A program made the translations under genes and the position numbers. The notes under the pieces were generated by a model. The model was given only the letters and a program-made list of their open reading frames with translations. It was not told the DNA's origin and made no database searches. From Gordonibacter faecis (GTDB lineage: Bacteria > Actinomycetota > Coriobacteriia > Coriobacteriales > Eggerthellaceae), in the NCBI RefSeq assembly GCF_030077735.1, contig NZ_JASJEU010000003.1, forward strand, positions 186,001 to 250,000: a stretch of 64,000 bases of DNA. Direction: 5' to 3'. Shown here in pieces: positions 50,443 through 59,611 of this stretch; the stretch's first letter is position 1; each line of letters opens with the position of its first letter.

Positions 50443-52581
50443 TTAGAACATGGCCTGCACGGCGATGAACAGCGGAGCAAACGTCAGAGACACGATGGTC
50501 ATGAGGTTGATGAGGATGTTCATGGACGGACCAGAGGTGTCCTTGAACGGGTCGCCCACGGTGTCGCCCACGACGGCGGCCTTGTGAGCCTCGGAACCCT
50601 TGCCACCATGATAGCCCTGCTCAATGTACTTCTTCGCGTTGTCCCACGCGCCACCGGCGTTCGACATGAAGATAGCCATGAGCATACCCGTAGCAACCGC
50701 GCCGGCCAAGAAGCCGCCGAGCATAGCCGGGTTGAAGCAGCCAATGAGCACCGGCACCACCACAGCCAGGCAGCCCGGCAGCATCATTTCGCGCAGTGCA
50801 GACGACGTGGAGATAGCCACGCACTTGTCGTACTCGGGCTCGGCCTCGTAGGTCATGATGCCCTTGATCTCGCGGAACTGACGGCGCACCTCTTCCACCA
50901 TGGCGTGAGCCGCACGCGACACCGCACCCATGGTAAGGGCGGCGAACATGAACGGCATCATGGCACCAATGAAGATACCAGCCACAATGAGCGGGTCGGT
51001 GAGCGTCAACTCGAAGTTCGGAATAGCATGGTGCATCGTGGCCTGGTAGGACACGAAGAGCGAGATAGCCGACAGGCCCGCAGACGCAATGGCGAAGCCC
51101 TTCGCGATAGCGGCCGTCGTGTTGCCCACGGCGTCAAGCGCGTCGGTGCGGTCGCGCACTTCCTCGGGCAGACCCGCCATCTCAGCGATGCCGCCAGCGT
51201 TGTCGGCCACGGGGCCGTACGCATCCACGCCAATAGTGATAGCGGTGTTCGACAGCATGCCCGTAGCAGCCAGGCCCACACCGAACAGGCCAACCGCAAT
51301 ACCACCCTCAGCGGAAGCCGCCGGGAAGGCCATGTTGCCAAACGTATAGGCGCCAATGATAGCGAGCGCCACCAGGATAATGGGAGCGATGGTGGACAGC
51401 ATGCCCGTACCAATGCCCTCGATGATAACCGTCGCCGCACCGGTGTCGGCCGCGTCGGCAATCTTGTGCACCGGCTTGTACTTGTCGGAGCAGAAGTACT
51501 CGGTGATCTTACCAATGGCCAGGCCCGCAATGAGGCCGCACAGCACGGAGCCGAACAGCCACAGCGGCTGCGCTTCCGTGGACTGCGTGCTCCACACGTA
51601 GAACAGGCAGAAGATCACGACAATTTCAATGCCAGCAGCCACGTACGTGCCGCGGTTCAGCGCCTTGTGCAGTTCCGCACCTTCCTTGGCGCGCACGGCA
51701 AAGAGGCCGATGATGGACGTGATGATGCCGCAACCAGCGATGATGACCGGCGTAACAAGCGCCCACACCAAGTCGCCCGTGGCGAAGTAGCCACCCAGCG
51801 CGCCAAACGTGGCAGCGAGGATGGTGGGAGCCAGGATAGCGCCGGTGTAGGACTCGAACAGGTCGGCGCCCATACCCGCAACGTCGCCCACGTTGTCGCC
51901 CACGTTGTCGGCGATGGTAGCCGGGTTGCGCGGGTCGTCCTCGGGAATGCCCGCCTCAACCTTACCCACGAGGTCGGCTCCCACGTCGGCCGCCTTCGTG
52001 TAGATGCCGCCACCCACACGGGCAAACAGTGCCACGGCGGAAGCGCCGGTGGCGAAGCCTTCCACCATGCCGATGTTCGTGTGCATAAGGTCGGCCAGCT
52101 GCTGGTTGATGTCAACGCCAAACGCCAGGCCAAACACCATAGCAATGAGCCAGAGCGACAGGCCCAGCAGGGCGAACGACGCCACGCACAGACCCATAGT
52201 GAGGCCCGACTTGAAACTGATGTTCAGCGCCTTGGCCACCGATTCCTCGGCAGCGTGCGCCGTGCGGGTGTTCGCGCGCGTGGCCACATGCATGCCCACA
52301 TAGCCCGCGGCAGCCGACATAATGCCGCCGGTCACAAACGCAAGCGCCGTGATGGGCGACAGGAAAATGGCCATTACAATAGCAACGACAATCATAAAGA
52401 TGATGAGCAACTTGTACTCGCTCATGAGGAACGCCTTGGCGCCCTGCTGAATCTTCAGCGAAATGTTGTTCATCTTGTCGGGACCGGGGTCTTGCCTGAG
52501 CACCCAGGAACCGAGATAGCCCGCCATGCAAATGCCGATGACGGCACAGATGGGAGCCATCCAAGCGACTGCAGTAGTCAC
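50443..52581 (-). CDS. hppA: membrane ion-pumping pyrophosphatase
   Basis: This 712-residue polytopic protein has about 16 helices and couples pyrophosphate hydrolysis to H+ or Na+ export. The catalytic loop DVGADLVGKVEAGIPEDD is followed by NPATIADNVGDNVGDVAGMG. GNTTAAIAKG has Ala rather than Lys at the cation-selector site, which predicts the K+-dependent class. The GTG start at 52581 follows AAGGAGG and begins TTAVAWMAPICAVIG; the longer open frame lies upstream of the promoter. Whether it pumps Na+ or H+ is not decidable here. Confidence 0.95.
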   Translation of the reverse strand: MTTAVAWMAPICAVIGICMAGYLGSWVLRQDPGPDKMNNISLKIQQGAKAFLMSEYKLLIIFMIVVAIVMAIFLSPITALAFVTGGIMSAAAGYVGMHVATRANTRTAHAAEESVAKALNISFKSGLTMGLCVASFALLGLSLWLIAMVFGLAFGVDINQQLADLMHTNIGMVEGFATGASAVALFARVGGGIYTKAADVGADLVGKVEAGIPEDDPRNPATIADNVGDNVGDVAGMGADLFESYTGAILAPTILAATFGALGGYFATGDLVWALVTPVIIAGCGIITSIIGLFAVRAKEGAELHKALNRGTYVAAGIEIVVIFCLFYVWSTQSTEAQPLWLFGSVLCGLIAGLAIGKITEYFCSDKYKPVHKIADAADTGAATVIIEGIGTGMLSTIAPIILVALAIIGAYTFGNMAFPAASAEGGIAVGLFGVGLAATGMLSNTAITIGVDAYGPVADNAGGIAEMAGLPEEVRDRTDALDAVGNTTAAIAKGFAIASAGLSAISLFVSYQATMHHAIPNFELTLTDPLIVAGIFIGAMMPFMFAALTMGAVSRAAHAMVEEVRRQFREIKGIMTYEAEPEYDKCVAISTSSALREMMLPGCLAVVVPVLIGCFNPAMLGGFLAGAVATGMLMAIFMSNAGGAWDNAKKYIEQGYHGGKGSEAHKAAVVGDTVGDPFKDTSGPSMNILINLMTIVSLTFAPLFIAVQAMF

Positions 52582-52661
52582 GTGTATCCTCCTTGTTTCG
52601 TCCAATACTGGCGATGCGGCCTTTTCACCCGGCATCGTGGTGAGAAGATCGCAACTGCCCC

Positions 52662-52689
52662 ATTTTAGGGTATTCGCAGATAATGTGAA
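52662..52689 (-). promoter_or_regulatory. hppA promoter
   Basis: On the minus strand a -35 of TTCACA and a -10 of TAAAAT are separated by 16 bp. This gives a leader of about 75 nt with a CGATGC/GCATCG hairpin. Confidence 0.55.
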
Positions 52690-52773
52690 GGGGAAACCGA
52701 GATTTTTTGGAGACGAAGCCCTGCTGCGCCGCCAAACGGACACCGAATTGTTGACGCGGTGTCTGAGAGCGGC

Positions 52774-53694
52774 TTAGAGGTTATCCCTCACCCACTGAAT
52801 GTTGCCTTTGACGGTGGCAATGAGTTCGTCGATGCTGTCGAAGGCGCGCATGGCCCGCAGCCAGTGAAGAAACTCCACCTTGACCGGACGTCCGTAGAGG
52901 TCGCCGTCGAAGTCCAGCAGGTGCACCTCACAGGTGGCCGTCGCGCGGTCGGCAAACGTAGCTGCCACCCCCACGTTGACCGCGGCCTTGTAGCGCTCGC
53001 CATCCACCGTGGCCCAGGCGGCATACACGCCATCGCCGAGTGCACGCAGCTGATCAGGGATCACGAGGTTAGCCGTGCGGAAGCCGAGGTCGGCCCCCTC
53101 GCCGCGGCCCGGCTGCACCGTGCCCGTCACGAAGTAGGGATGTCCGAGTAGGCGGTTCGCTTCCTCAATGTTTCCTTCGGCCAGAAGAAGGCGAATGCGC
53201 GTGGCCGTGATGGGCGCGCCGTCGGCCCCCTGTAAATCGTGCGCGCATACCTGTGTGCCGGTGTGGACCGCCCACGCTTCAAGCTCGCGCACGGTGCCTG
53301 CCGCCTTCGCACCGAAGCGGAAGTCAGATCCCACGTGCAAATACGCAGGTGGCGTGCCGTCGAAGGTGCGCTGAAGGAATTCATCGGGCGTTGAAGCGGC
53401 GAACTCGGGCGTGAACGGCAGCACCGCCACGGCATCAACGCCGGTTGCAGCAAGGGCGGCCAAGCGCTCTTCGTTGGTCATGAGTTTCTTGAGGCGGTCG
53501 GGATGCAGCTTTTCGTCGGGATCGACGTCAAATGTGAGCGCCACCGCCTTGCCGCCGGATGCGGCCGCCGTCTCTTGCGCGCACGCAAGGAGGAACTGAT
53601 GCCCCCGATGCACACCATCGAACACACCAAACGCGCACGACGACCCCGCGAAGAACACGGAGTCGAACCCGTCTTCTACCTTATATATCTCCAC
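52774..53694 (-). CDS. ribF: bifunctional riboflavin kinase/FAD synthetase
   Basis: This 306-residue enzyme makes FMN and FAD. The N-terminal nucleotidyltransferase has FGVFDGVHRGHQFLL and DFRFGAKAAG. The C-terminal flavokinase has VQPGRGEGADLGFRTANL, a slightly expanded form of the usual motif, and HLLDFDGDLYG. The GTG start at 53694 overlaps the end of truB. It is the last gene of the rimP-ribF operon. Confidence 0.93.
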   Translation of the reverse strand: MEIYKVEDGFDSVFFAGSSCAFGVFDGVHRGHQFLLACAQETAAASGGKAVALTFDVDPDEKLHPDRLKKLMTNEERLAALAATGVDAVAVLPFTPEFAASTPDEFLQRTFDGTPPAYLHVGSDFRFGAKAAGTVRELEAWAVHTGTQVCAHDLQGADGAPITATRIRLLLAEGNIEEANRLLGHPYFVTGTVQPGRGEGADLGFRTANLVIPDQLRALGDGVYAAWATVDGERYKAAVNVGVAATFADRATATCEVHLLDFDGDLYGRPVKVEFLHWLRAMRAFDSIDELIATVKGNIQWVRDNL

Positions 53695-54694
53695 CGCGAG
53701 ACACCCCTGTCTGAAACACACACCGCGCGCGATACGCGTCGCGGTTCTGCTCGTAGGCATAGAGCGCCACGAGCTTATTCTCCCCTATCACGGCCACCAC
53801 CTCGCCGTCCTCAGGCGGCGTGCAGCTTTCGCGCACCCCCGCCGTACACGCGCACAACTCCAGCGCCATCCCCGCACGTCGGCGCTCGAACAGCGGTGCA
53901 TCAGCCGGCAACGGGTTACCGTTGCGCACCGCCGCCGTGAGCGCGCCATCGGCATAGATGAAGCGCACCCCCAGTAGGCGCACCGGATCGAGCGCCGCCT
54001 GCGGGCCCTGCTCAGCAAGCGTTTCCAGCGTGACGCACTCTTCTAAGCGCAGCAACCCAATTTGGGTGCGCTCAAGCGCCGCCACGTGCGCCGGACACCC
54101 CACGGCCACCCCCGCGTCACGCGCAAGGGAGCGAATGTAGGTACCCTTCGACACAAAGAATTCCACATCCCACGAGGGATAGGGCGAATCGTCGCCCACA
54201 TCGCGCACGGCGAGCAGGCGCGCCTCATGCACCACAATGTCGCGCGGAGCGAGATCGATAATAGTGCCCTGACGTGCGGCATCACAGGCCTTCCGGCCCT
54301 CCACCTTGATGGCCGAATACGCCGGCGGCAGCTGTTTGCGTGCCCCCACCAGGCCTTCCACAAACGACGTCGCAAAGGCGGGGTCAAGCACACACGCGGG
54401 AACTTCGCCCGTGCGAATGATGTCACCCTCAGCGTCGTCGGTGGTGGTAGCCGCGCCAAAGGCGATGCGCACGCGATAGCGCTTGTCGTGGCCAGTGAGG
54501 TAGGCATCCAGGCGCGTAGCTGGTCCCACGCAGATAGGCAGAACGCCCGTGGCCATCGGGTCAAGCGTACCCGTGTGACCGACGCGCCGCTCGTCGAAAA
54601 TGCGCCGACAGCGATTCACTACATCGTGCGAGGTCATGCCTGCTGGTTTGTTAACGCCCACGACAAGCGAGAGCCCCGATGACCCTCGTTTCAC
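53681..54694 (-). CDS. truB: tRNA pseudouridine-55 synthase
   Basis: This 337-residue enzyme isomerises U55 in the T loop of tRNAs. It has the catalytic-Asp motif GHTGTLDPMATGVLPICVG, preceded by KPAGMTSHDVV, and a KVEGRKACDAARQG segment. A C-terminal PUA-like domain is present. The GTG start at 54694 overlaps the nrnA stop. Confidence 0.95.
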   Translation of the reverse strand: MKRGSSGLSLVVGVNKPAGMTSHDVVNRCRRIFDERRVGHTGTLDPMATGVLPICVGPATRLDAYLTGHDKRYRVRIAFGAATTTDDAEGDIIRTGEVPACVLDPAFATSFVEGLVGARKQLPPAYSAIKVEGRKACDAARQGTIIDLAPRDIVVHEARLLAVRDVGDDSPYPSWDVEFFVSKGTYIRSLARDAGVAVGCPAHVAALERTQIGLLRLEECVTLETLAEQGPQAALDPVRLLGVRFIYADGALTAAVRNGNPLPADAPLFERRRAGMALELCACTAGVRESCTPPEDGEVVAVIGENKLVALYAYEQNRDAYRARCVFQTGVSRGGDI

Positions 54695-55725
54695 GACGCG
54701 TGCTCCCCTGTGTTCTGCGCAGAAGAATCCGCCGATTCCTCTAGCATTTCAGTCAGCAAATCCTCAATGCGCGCCACGGCAGCCACCATGGGGCCCGACA
54801 CCGTAAAGCCCGCAGCAGCGCGGTGTCCGCCGCCACCGAGCGTGCGTGCCAGCGCCGCCACATCGGTATCATCTTTAGCGCGGAAGCTACCGCGCACCGA
54901 GTCGCCCTGGTCACGCAACATGCACGCCACACGTACGCCGCGCAACGAACGCAGCACATCAATGAGCGGCTCGCCGTCGGCCTTGACCGCACCCGTGCGC
55001 GCGTAGTCAGCCTGCTCAATCCAGCTGAGTGCATACGCGCCATGCGCGCCTAAATGCATGCGCTCAATGGCAAGCGCCTCCAACTCAATGGAAGGAAGCG
55101 AACGGCTCTGGAAAATGTGACGCGACACGTCAGCCGGCGTGGCTCCCGCTTCCACCATCTGCGCCGCCGCCGCAAGCGCCGGCGCATCGGTGTTCTGATA
55201 CTGGAAGCGGCCCGTGTCGGTAACCAGGCCGGTGTAGCAGCACTGGGCGATACGCGCGTCACGCTCAACCCCCAAAAGCCCCGCCAGTTCCCAGATGAGC
55301 ATTGTTGTGGAGGCGATGGCCGGGTCGACATACGCGAGATCGGTCATGCGCTCGTCCACCGCGTGGTGGTCGATGGTGACGGAGAACTCACACGCATCCA
55401 AAATATGCCCCGCCGCAGAGTTCATGCGCTCCTTAAGCGGCACATCTACCGCAATGAACGTGGACGGCACCCCCTGAAACGCCGCCGCCGGAATAAACTC
55501 ATCTGATCCCGGTAAAAACGTCAGGCGTACGTCAATTGGTTCGTCTTTAGCCAACAGACACGTGGCCGTCTTGCCGAGCAAGCGCAGCGCAAACATAAGC
55601 GCCAGCTGCGAGCCAATGCAATCGCCATCAGGGCTTACGTGCCCACAGATAACAAAGTTGTCGCGCTCGCCCAAGATGCGAGCGAGCGCGGGTAAATCGG
55701 TATTGGTTTGTGGCGTGACGCTCAT
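54691..55725 (-). CDS. nrnA: DHH-family nanoRNase/pAp phosphatase
   Basis: This 344-residue DHH-DHHA1 phosphoesterase degrades very short RNAs or pAp. Motifs are GHVSPDGDCIGSQLAL, the DHH in TIDHHAVDERM, DTGRFQYQNTD and the C-terminal GGGGHRAAAGF. It overlaps rbfA upstream (ATGA) and truB downstream, the usual place in this operon. Confidence 0.93.
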   Translation of the reverse strand: MSVTPQTNTDLPALARILGERDNFVICGHVSPDGDCIGSQLALMFALRLLGKTATCLLAKDEPIDVRLTFLPGSDEFIPAAAFQGVPSTFIAVDVPLKERMNSAAGHILDACEFSVTIDHHAVDERMTDLAYVDPAIASTTMLIWELAGLLGVERDARIAQCCYTGLVTDTGRFQYQNTDAPALAAAAQMVEAGATPADVSRHIFQSRSLPSIELEALAIERMHLGAHGAYALSWIEQADYARTGAVKADGEPLIDVLRSLRGVRVACMLRDQGDSVRGSFRAKDDTDVAALARTLGGGGHRAAAGFTVSGPMVAAVARIEDLLTEMLEESADSSAQNTGEHAS

Positions 55726-56162
55726 GCACCCTCCCCATTAGCCTGCGTGACCTCAGCTTCGCGCTCAGCGAACGGATCGGCATCGGCCGGCACATCACTT
55801 TCCGTCGGCGCAACAATGGCGCTGCGATGCGCGTCGCGCTGAAGTGCCGAAGCGATACGCTCGGCCTGATCGACACTCTGATCAAGCAAGAAGCGCAACT
55901 CCGGAGCCACGCGCCACGACAACTTCTTCGCCATCAGCGACCGAATACGCCCCGCCGCCTTCTGAAACGCTGCCGCCACATCCTCATAGCGCTCAGGCTC
56001 CGTGGTGTAAAACACGTTACACACGCTGCGGTCATAACTAACCTCACAGCCCGTCACCGTAACAAGTTCCAGCCGCGGATCAGAAATTTCAAACAGCAGG
56101 ATACTCGCAATAACCTCCCGCGCCTGCTCATTAACTTTACGATTAGAAGAACTCTGCTTCAT
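55722..56162 (-). CDS. rbfA: ribosome-binding factor A
   Basis: This 146-residue KH-fold protein matures the 16S rRNA 5' end. Features are NRKVNEQAREVIASILLFEISDPRLELVTVTG (read in parts), the YDRSVCNVFYTT strand and ELRFLLDQSVDQAERIASAL. The acidic C-terminal tail of about 35 residues is not part of the fold. A GGAGGC site precedes ATG 56162. A structured element and about 340 bp separate it from infB, unlike the tight spacing elsewhere in the operon. Confidence 0.93.
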   Translation of the reverse strand: MKQSSSNRKVNEQAREVIASILLFEISDPRLELVTVTGCEVSYDRSVCNVFYTTEPERYEDVAAAFQKAAGRIRSLMAKKLSWRVAPELRFLLDQSVDQAERIASALQRDAHRSAIVAPTESDVPADADPFAEREAEVTQANGEGA

Positions 56163-56309
56163 GATGGAGCCTCCTTTTTTCTTTTAGAGAGAGGGCAATT
56201 TGTCCACCGCCAGCTTACCGCGCGAATAGCTTACTCGCCACAAACTGCTTGATCGGTAACCACAGAGTTGCCTCAAAGCGAGACGGGCGAGGTTTGAGAA
56301 AGTGCCGCA

Positions 56310-56423
56310 GCGAAGTGTTCGGCACTGCTCACCAAGCGAGTTCCGCACGAGCCGAAGCGTCCAGTGGACGCTTCGTGCGAGCTCAGGACTGTCCGAGCGA
56401 CTGAGTAGTGCCGGACGCTTCGC
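56310..56423 (+). repeat. structured element, copy 2 (core 56341-56398)
   Basis: This is the second copy of the element at 23419-23533. The outer stem joins 56310-56331 to 56402-56423 (22 pairs, three of them G-U on the plus strand) with sequence unrelated to copy 1. The inner hairpin is GAAGCGTCC/GGACGCTTC, where the A-T of copy 1 became G-C on both sides. The second inner hairpin is again GCTC...GAGC. It lies in the infB-rbfA gap. Confidence 0.75.
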
Positions 56424-56452
56424 GGACCAGGTTGACCCTCACCCACCTCACC

Positions 56453-56476
56453 GCCCCGCAGGTAGATCCGCGGGGC
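56453..56476 (-). terminator. weak hairpin after infB
   Basis: GCCCCGC and GCGGGGC with a 10-nt loop lie 25 nt beyond the infB stop, without a T-tract. It could attenuate read-through into rbfA. Confidence 0.4.
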
Positions 56477-56500
56477 AGCTCGTAAACCTTCGGGTTGAAC

Positions 56501-59296
56501 TTACTCGGTGCGCTCGACTTCCTTCACCTGGTAGCCCTCAATCGTGTCGCCAACCTTAAGGTCCTGGAAGTTGTTAATCCCGATACCGCATTCGTAACCC
56601 TGCTTCACCGACTTCACATCATCCTTAAAGCGACGCAGCGACGCCATGGTGCCCTCGAAGATGATGGTGCCGTCGCGCACGATGCGCACCTTGTCGTCGC
56701 GGTTGATCTCGCCCTCGGTGATGTAGCAGCCGGCAACCGTGCCTACCTTCGGCACCTTGAAGGTTTCGCGAACCTCGGCGATGCCGGTGTCCACCTCCAC
56801 GATATCGGGAGACAGCAAGCCCACACGCGCTGCGTTGATCTCTTCGATGGCCTGGTAAATGACGCGGTACAGGCGGATGTCCACCTTCTCCTTCTCGGCT
56901 TGCACCTTCGACTTGCCCGTGGGACGCACGTTGAAACCGATGATGATGGCGTCGGAGGCGGAGGCCAGCGTGACGTCGGTCTCGGTGATGCCGCCAACGG
57001 CGGAGTGCACGATGTTAATACGCACCTCGGACTGATCCATCTTGTCGAACGCGTCGCGCAGCGCCTCGATGGAGCCCTGCACGTCGGCCTTCACGATGAG
57101 GTTAAGGTCCGTCTGCTTGCCCTCTTCAATGCGGCTGAACAGGTCGTCCAGGCTCATGTGGCTCTTGGCATCCTGCTCGGCCAAGCGGGCACGCAGCGCG
57201 CGTTCCTCGGCCAGCTTGCGGGCGTCGCGCTCGTCTTCGAACACGCGGAATTCGTCACCGGCAACCGGCACACTGTTGAGGCCAAGAATCTCCACCGGGT
57301 CGGCCGGCAGAGCGGCATCCACGTGCTTGCCGCGCGGGTCAACGAGGGCGCGGACACGTCCGTAGGACGTGCCAGCCACCACCACGTCGCCCGGGTGCAG
57401 TGTGCCGCGCTGCACGAGCACGGTGGCTACGGGGCCGCGGCCCTTGTCGAGGTTTGCCTCGATGACGAAGCCAGAGGCCTCAGCATCGGGGTTAGCCTTC
57501 AGTTCCAGCACGTCAGCCTGCAAAATGATGGTTTCCAGCACGTCGTCGATGTGCAAGCGCTGCTTGGCCGACACCTCCACGAACATGTTCGAGCCGCCCC
57601 ATTCCTCAGGGATAACGCCGTACTCGGTAAGTTCCTGACGCACGCGATCAGGGTTCGCACCGGGCTTATCAATCTTGTTAACGGCAACCACGATGGGCAC
57701 CTCAGCCGCCTTCGCGTGGTTGATAGCCTCAATGGTCTGCGGCATAACGCCGTCATCGGCGGCAACCACCAGCACGATAACGTCGGTAATAAGCGCACCG
57801 CGCGCACGCATGGCCGTGAAGGCCTCGTGGCCCGGCGTGTCGATGAAGGTGATTTGCTTGCCGTCAATTTCCACCACGGAAGCACCGATGTGCTGCGTGA
57901 TACCGCCCGCCTCACCTGCGGCAACACCCGTGTCGCGGATGGCGTCCAGAAGCGAGGTTTTGCCGTGGTCGACGTGACCCATGACGGTAACCACCGGCGG
58001 ACGCGGCTTCAAGTCCTCGTCGCGGTCGTGGTAGACCACCGCGTATTCCTCTTCCGGCGACACGACACGCACCTTGCGGCCCATGTCATCGGCAATAAGT
58101 TCAATCATGTCATCAGCCATCGACTGCGTGAGCGTAAGCACCTGCCCCAACAGGAACAAACGCTTGATGATGTCGTTCGGCTGCACGCCCAGAAGCTCGG
58201 CGAACTTGGCCACGGTCGTACCCTGGGGAATTTCCACCACGGAATCGTCCAGCACGAGCGTGGGGTCGAGGCCCTTCTCAATGGCCTCCATCTCCAAGCG
58301 CTCGCGGTTTTCGGCCTCGCGCTTCTCCTTGCGCTTCTTGCGGCGGCCTTCGCCCTCATGCGAGGTGGCAGCTGCCACGGCTGCGCGGGCTTCGGCAAGC
58401 ACCTTGTCGCGCTGCAGTTTTTCTGCCTGCACAGCCATCTGGGCGTAGCGATCTTCGCCCGTGGCCCGCTGCTGCTCAAGCTCCGGCACAACCTGCTCGA
58501 AACCGGCCGCCTTGCCGCGACCCTTCTTGCCACCCTTGCGGGGCGCATTAGCAGAAGCCCCTGCACCAGCACCCGCACCGCGACCAGCCTGCGCGTTGCC
58601 GCCCTGCTTCTTCTGAGCCTCAATGCGCTGCTTTTCGGCCTCAATCTGCGAAAGCAGCGAGTCAAAGCCACCTGCTGCCTTCTTGGCACCCAGCACGGGA
58701 GCGGGCTTCTTCGGTGCCGCTTGCGTGGTGCTCTTCTTGCCCTTGCTGTTGCGCTGGCGCAGCGCCTCTTCCACGGCCTGCTTCTTCGCCACTTCGGCCG
58801 CAGCCTTGGCGGCGCGAGCACGGGCGCGCGCCTCGGCGGCCTCGCGGGCCACGCGCTCCTTCTCGCTCTCAATCTGGCTGGCCAGGCTCTCGAACGGGGA
58901 GGCAACGGGAGCCTTGGTGGGCTTGTCGCCGCCGCCACCCTCGCCTTCCGCCGGGGCCTCCCCCGACGCCTCGGCAGCCTCGCGACGGGCGCGCTCCGCT
59001 TCGCGAGCGGCGCGCTCCTGCTCTACCGCTTCGCGACGGGCACGCTCTTCTTCGGCCTTCTTGCGCTCGGCCTCGGCACGCTCTTCAGCAAGCTTGCGCG
59101 CTTCTTCGTCTTCAAGCTGGCCCGCACGTTGTTTGATCTCGGGCTCTAAGTTCTTCCTGATCTTGGCCACGTAGGCATCGGCGAGCATGCTCGCATGGCT
59201 CTTCGCAGGGATTTTCATATCATGCAGCTTATCGAGCAATTCCTTGCTCGTCATGTCGAATTCCTTCGCCAACTCATGTACACGCATGCTGGCCAT
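56501..59296 (-). CDS. infB: translation initiation factor IF-2
   Basis: This 931-residue factor places initiator tRNA on the ribosome. The N-terminal IF2_N domain (MRVHELAKEFDMTSKELLDK) is followed by about 300 residues of charged, helical linker. The GTPase has GHVDHGKTS (440-448), DTPGHEAF and NKIDKPGAN, and the two C-terminal domains follow. In the linker a short motif recurs: FESLASQIESEKERV (135-149), FDSLLSQIEAEKQRI (211-225) and a weaker FEQVVPELEQQR (266-277). The start at 59296 has GAGGAG upstream. Confidence 0.96.
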   Translation of the reverse strand: MASMRVHELAKEFDMTSKELLDKLHDMKIPAKSHASMLADAYVAKIRKNLEPEIKQRAGQLEDEEARKLAEERAEAERKKAEEERARREAVEQERAAREAERARREAAEASGEAPAEGEGGGGDKPTKAPVASPFESLASQIESEKERVAREAAEARARARAAKAAAEVAKKQAVEEALRQRNSKGKKSTTQAAPKKPAPVLGAKKAAGGFDSLLSQIEAEKQRIEAQKKQGGNAQAGRGAGAGAGASANAPRKGGKKGRGKAAGFEQVVPELEQQRATGEDRYAQMAVQAEKLQRDKVLAEARAAVAAATSHEGEGRRKKRKEKREAENRERLEMEAIEKGLDPTLVLDDSVVEIPQGTTVAKFAELLGVQPNDIIKRLFLLGQVLTLTQSMADDMIELIADDMGRKVRVVSPEEEYAVVYHDRDEDLKPRPPVVTVMGHVDHGKTSLLDAIRDTGVAAGEAGGITQHIGASVVEIDGKQITFIDTPGHEAFTAMRARGALITDVIVLVVAADDGVMPQTIEAINHAKAAEVPIVVAVNKIDKPGANPDRVRQELTEYGVIPEEWGGSNMFVEVSAKQRLHIDDVLETIILQADVLELKANPDAEASGFVIEANLDKGRGPVATVLVQRGTLHPGDVVVAGTSYGRVRALVDPRGKHVDAALPADPVEILGLNSVPVAGDEFRVFEDERDARKLAEERALRARLAEQDAKSHMSLDDLFSRIEEGKQTDLNLIVKADVQGSIEALRDAFDKMDQSEVRINIVHSAVGGITETDVTLASASDAIIIGFNVRPTGKSKVQAEKEKVDIRLYRVIYQAIEEINAARVGLLSPDIVEVDTGIAEVRETFKVPKVGTVAGCYITEGEINRDDKVRIVRDGTIIFEGTMASLRRFKDDVKSVKQGYECGIGINNFQDLKVGDTIEGYQVKEVERTE

Positions 59297-59313
59297 ATAC
59301 CACTCCTCTTCCT

Positions 59314-59589
59314 TTACGCTTCGCGCAGCGCCGAAGACACCTCGGCTGCGATTCGTTCCAAATCCTCGTGATCGAGCTTCGTCTTCAGCGCCCGTTCAAG
59401 CTTCCTGGTCTTGCATGCGGTGGCGAAGCACTCCTGGGAGCACACATACGCCCCGCGCCCCGGTGCACGGCCCGTGCTATCGAACGCGGCGAAGCCGTCC
59501 GGGCCGCGCACGATGCGGAACAGCTCGGTCTTGCCGGCCTGCTTTCCACATGCGATGCAGCTGCGCTGCCGTTTCGTTGTCTCCGCCAT
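59314..59589 (-). CDS. ylxR: YlxR-family RNA-binding protein
   Basis: This 91-residue protein has the family motif GRAPGRGAYVC and flanking cysteine pairs (RSCIACG near residue 12, CSQECF). It lies between nusA and infB as in many bacteria. It binds RNA or affects nucleoid and RNase P functions in other species. The start at 59589 is the ATG opening MAETTKRQRS. Confidence 0.9.
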   Translation of the reverse strand: MAETTKRQRSCIACGKQAGKTELFRIVRGPDGFAAFDSTGRAPGRGAYVCSQECFATACKTRKLERALKTKLDHEDLERIAAEVSSALREA

Positions 59590-59611
59590 GGTGCGTTCTA
59601 CCCCGTAGTCC

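Noticed and set aside
50413..52668. 751-codon plus-strand open frame opposite hppA
   Set aside because: hppA motifs are unmistakable on the minus strand; the antisense product is low-complexity His/Arg.
56495..59149. 884-codon open frame on the plus strand opposite infB
   Set aside because: Antisense shadow of a GC-rich gene: infB is certain by motifs, and the antisense product is His/Leu/Arg-rich without known domains or start signals.
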